Shown one piece after another: positions 63,632 through 64,000 of a DNA stretch of 64,000 nucleotides. The position numbers and the translations under genes were made by a program. This stretch comes from Nonomuraea roseoviolacea subsp. carminata (lineage in GTDB: Bacteria > Actinomycetota > Actinomycetes > Streptosporangiales > Streptosporangiaceae): contig NZ_JAMZEC010000001.1 of the NCBI RefSeq assembly GCF_024172185.1, forward strand, positions 1,612,001-1,676,000, read 5' to 3'. Each line of letters begins with the position of its first letter. The first letter of the stretch is position 1. The notes under the pieces are model-generated. The model saw nothing but the letters and a program-made list of their open reading frames with translations, was not told the origin of the DNA and made no database searches.

Positions 63632-64000
63632 TCAGGATTGGCATCATCCTCGGCAGCACACGGCCGGGACGCAACGGCGAGGCCGTCGCGCGCTGGGTCC
63701 ACGAGCACGCGGTCAAACGCGGCGACGCGCACTACGAGCTGGTCGACCTGAAGGACTTCGACCTGCCCCACCTGGACGAACCGCTTGCCGCGGCCACTGG
63801 CGTGTACGAGCACCCGCACACCCGGACGTGGTCCGACACCGTCGCCGGCCTCGACGGCTTCGTCTTCGTGACACCCGAGTACAACCACTCGATCAGCGGC
63901 GCGCTCAAGACCGCCATCGACTTCCTGTTCGCCGAGTGGCACGACAAGGCCGCGGGCGTGGTCGGATACGGCGTCAGCGGCGGGGTGCGCGCGGCCGAGC
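63628..64000 (+). CDS. NADPH-dependent FMN reductase, 3' truncated by the window
   Basis: The visible 124 residues start MIRIGIILGSTRPGRNGEAVARW, the flavodoxin-like FMN-binding loop, and include FVFVTPEYNHSISGALKTAIDFL, the second flavin-contact motif. This identifies the NADPH-dependent FMN reductase/azoreductase family, which supplies reduced flavin or reduces quinones and azo compounds. The gene starts on the ATGA overlap with the SDR-MDR fusion gene, so the two reductases are probably made together. The 3' end is outside the window. Confidence 0.92.
   Translation, partial: MIRIGIILGSTRPGRNGEAVARWVHEHAVKRGDAHYELVDLKDFDLPHLDEPLAAATGVYEHPHTRTWSDTVAGLDGFVFVTPEYNHSISGALKTAIDFLFAEWHDKAAGVVGYGVSGGVRAAE

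Overview
The window is a 64 kb piece of a very GC-rich actinobacterial chromosome. Supporting signs are strong G/C at third codon positions, frequent GTG and TTG starts, a NucS mismatch endonuclease, a Rho factor with a long Arg/Asp/Gly-rich insertion, and an F-ATPase operon followed by a DUF2550 gene. The style fits Streptosporangiales (for example Nonomuraea or relatives); that placement is inference. I see no tRNA, rRNA, insertion sequence, prophage or CRISPR array.

Layout. 1-4.1 kb: end of a coiled-coil (DivIVA/FilP-like) gene, an AI-2E-type exporter, an alpha/beta hydrolase and an SDR oxidoreductase. 4.1-13.9 kb: a secreted LamG/DNRLRE-like protein followed by a 2085-residue RHS/YD-repeat protein with an unusual Ala/Arg/Lys-rich tail. 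14-18 kb: hydrolase, zinc-binding small protein, nucS, aldehyde dehydrogenase and a TetR regulator. 18.2-22.6 kb: STAS protein, a histidine kinase without a neighbouring response regulator, an ABC-2 exporter and the divergent PduO-type cobalamin adenosyltransferase. 22.7-31 kb: the complete ATP synthase operon (atpI-like, atpZ-like, atpBEFHAGDC) plus DUF2550. 31-38.5 kb: WecA-type transferase, a translationally coupled pair of repeat-rich and WXG-like proteins, Sua5, PrmC, RF1 and L31. 38.7-44.5 kb: a secreted protein, rho with a long leader, thrB and thrC.

44.6-55.2 kb holds the most unusual block: six family-2-type glycosyltransferases of two paralogous kinds (four type A, two type B) and a small membrane/coiled-coil protein. 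They are arranged around a divergent promoter and mostly joined by stop/start overlaps. Type A proteins share a GT-A domain, a VPYV...GPW segment, an LPPGW...ARLERT segment and, in three of four, a C-terminal coiled coil. At one junction two tiny ORFs link the stop of one transferase to the start of the next by successive 4-nt overlaps, apparently produced by a short tandem duplication.

55.2-64 kb is an accessory/metabolic region: DUF4328 membrane protein, dehalogenase-like hydrolase, DsbA-like oxidoreductase coupled to a deaminase with a possible 24-residue leader ORF, MarR, patatin, a TetR/SnoaL-like divergent pair around a double palindrome, an AraC regulator, a natural SDR-MDR fusion and the start of an NADPH-dependent FMN reductase.
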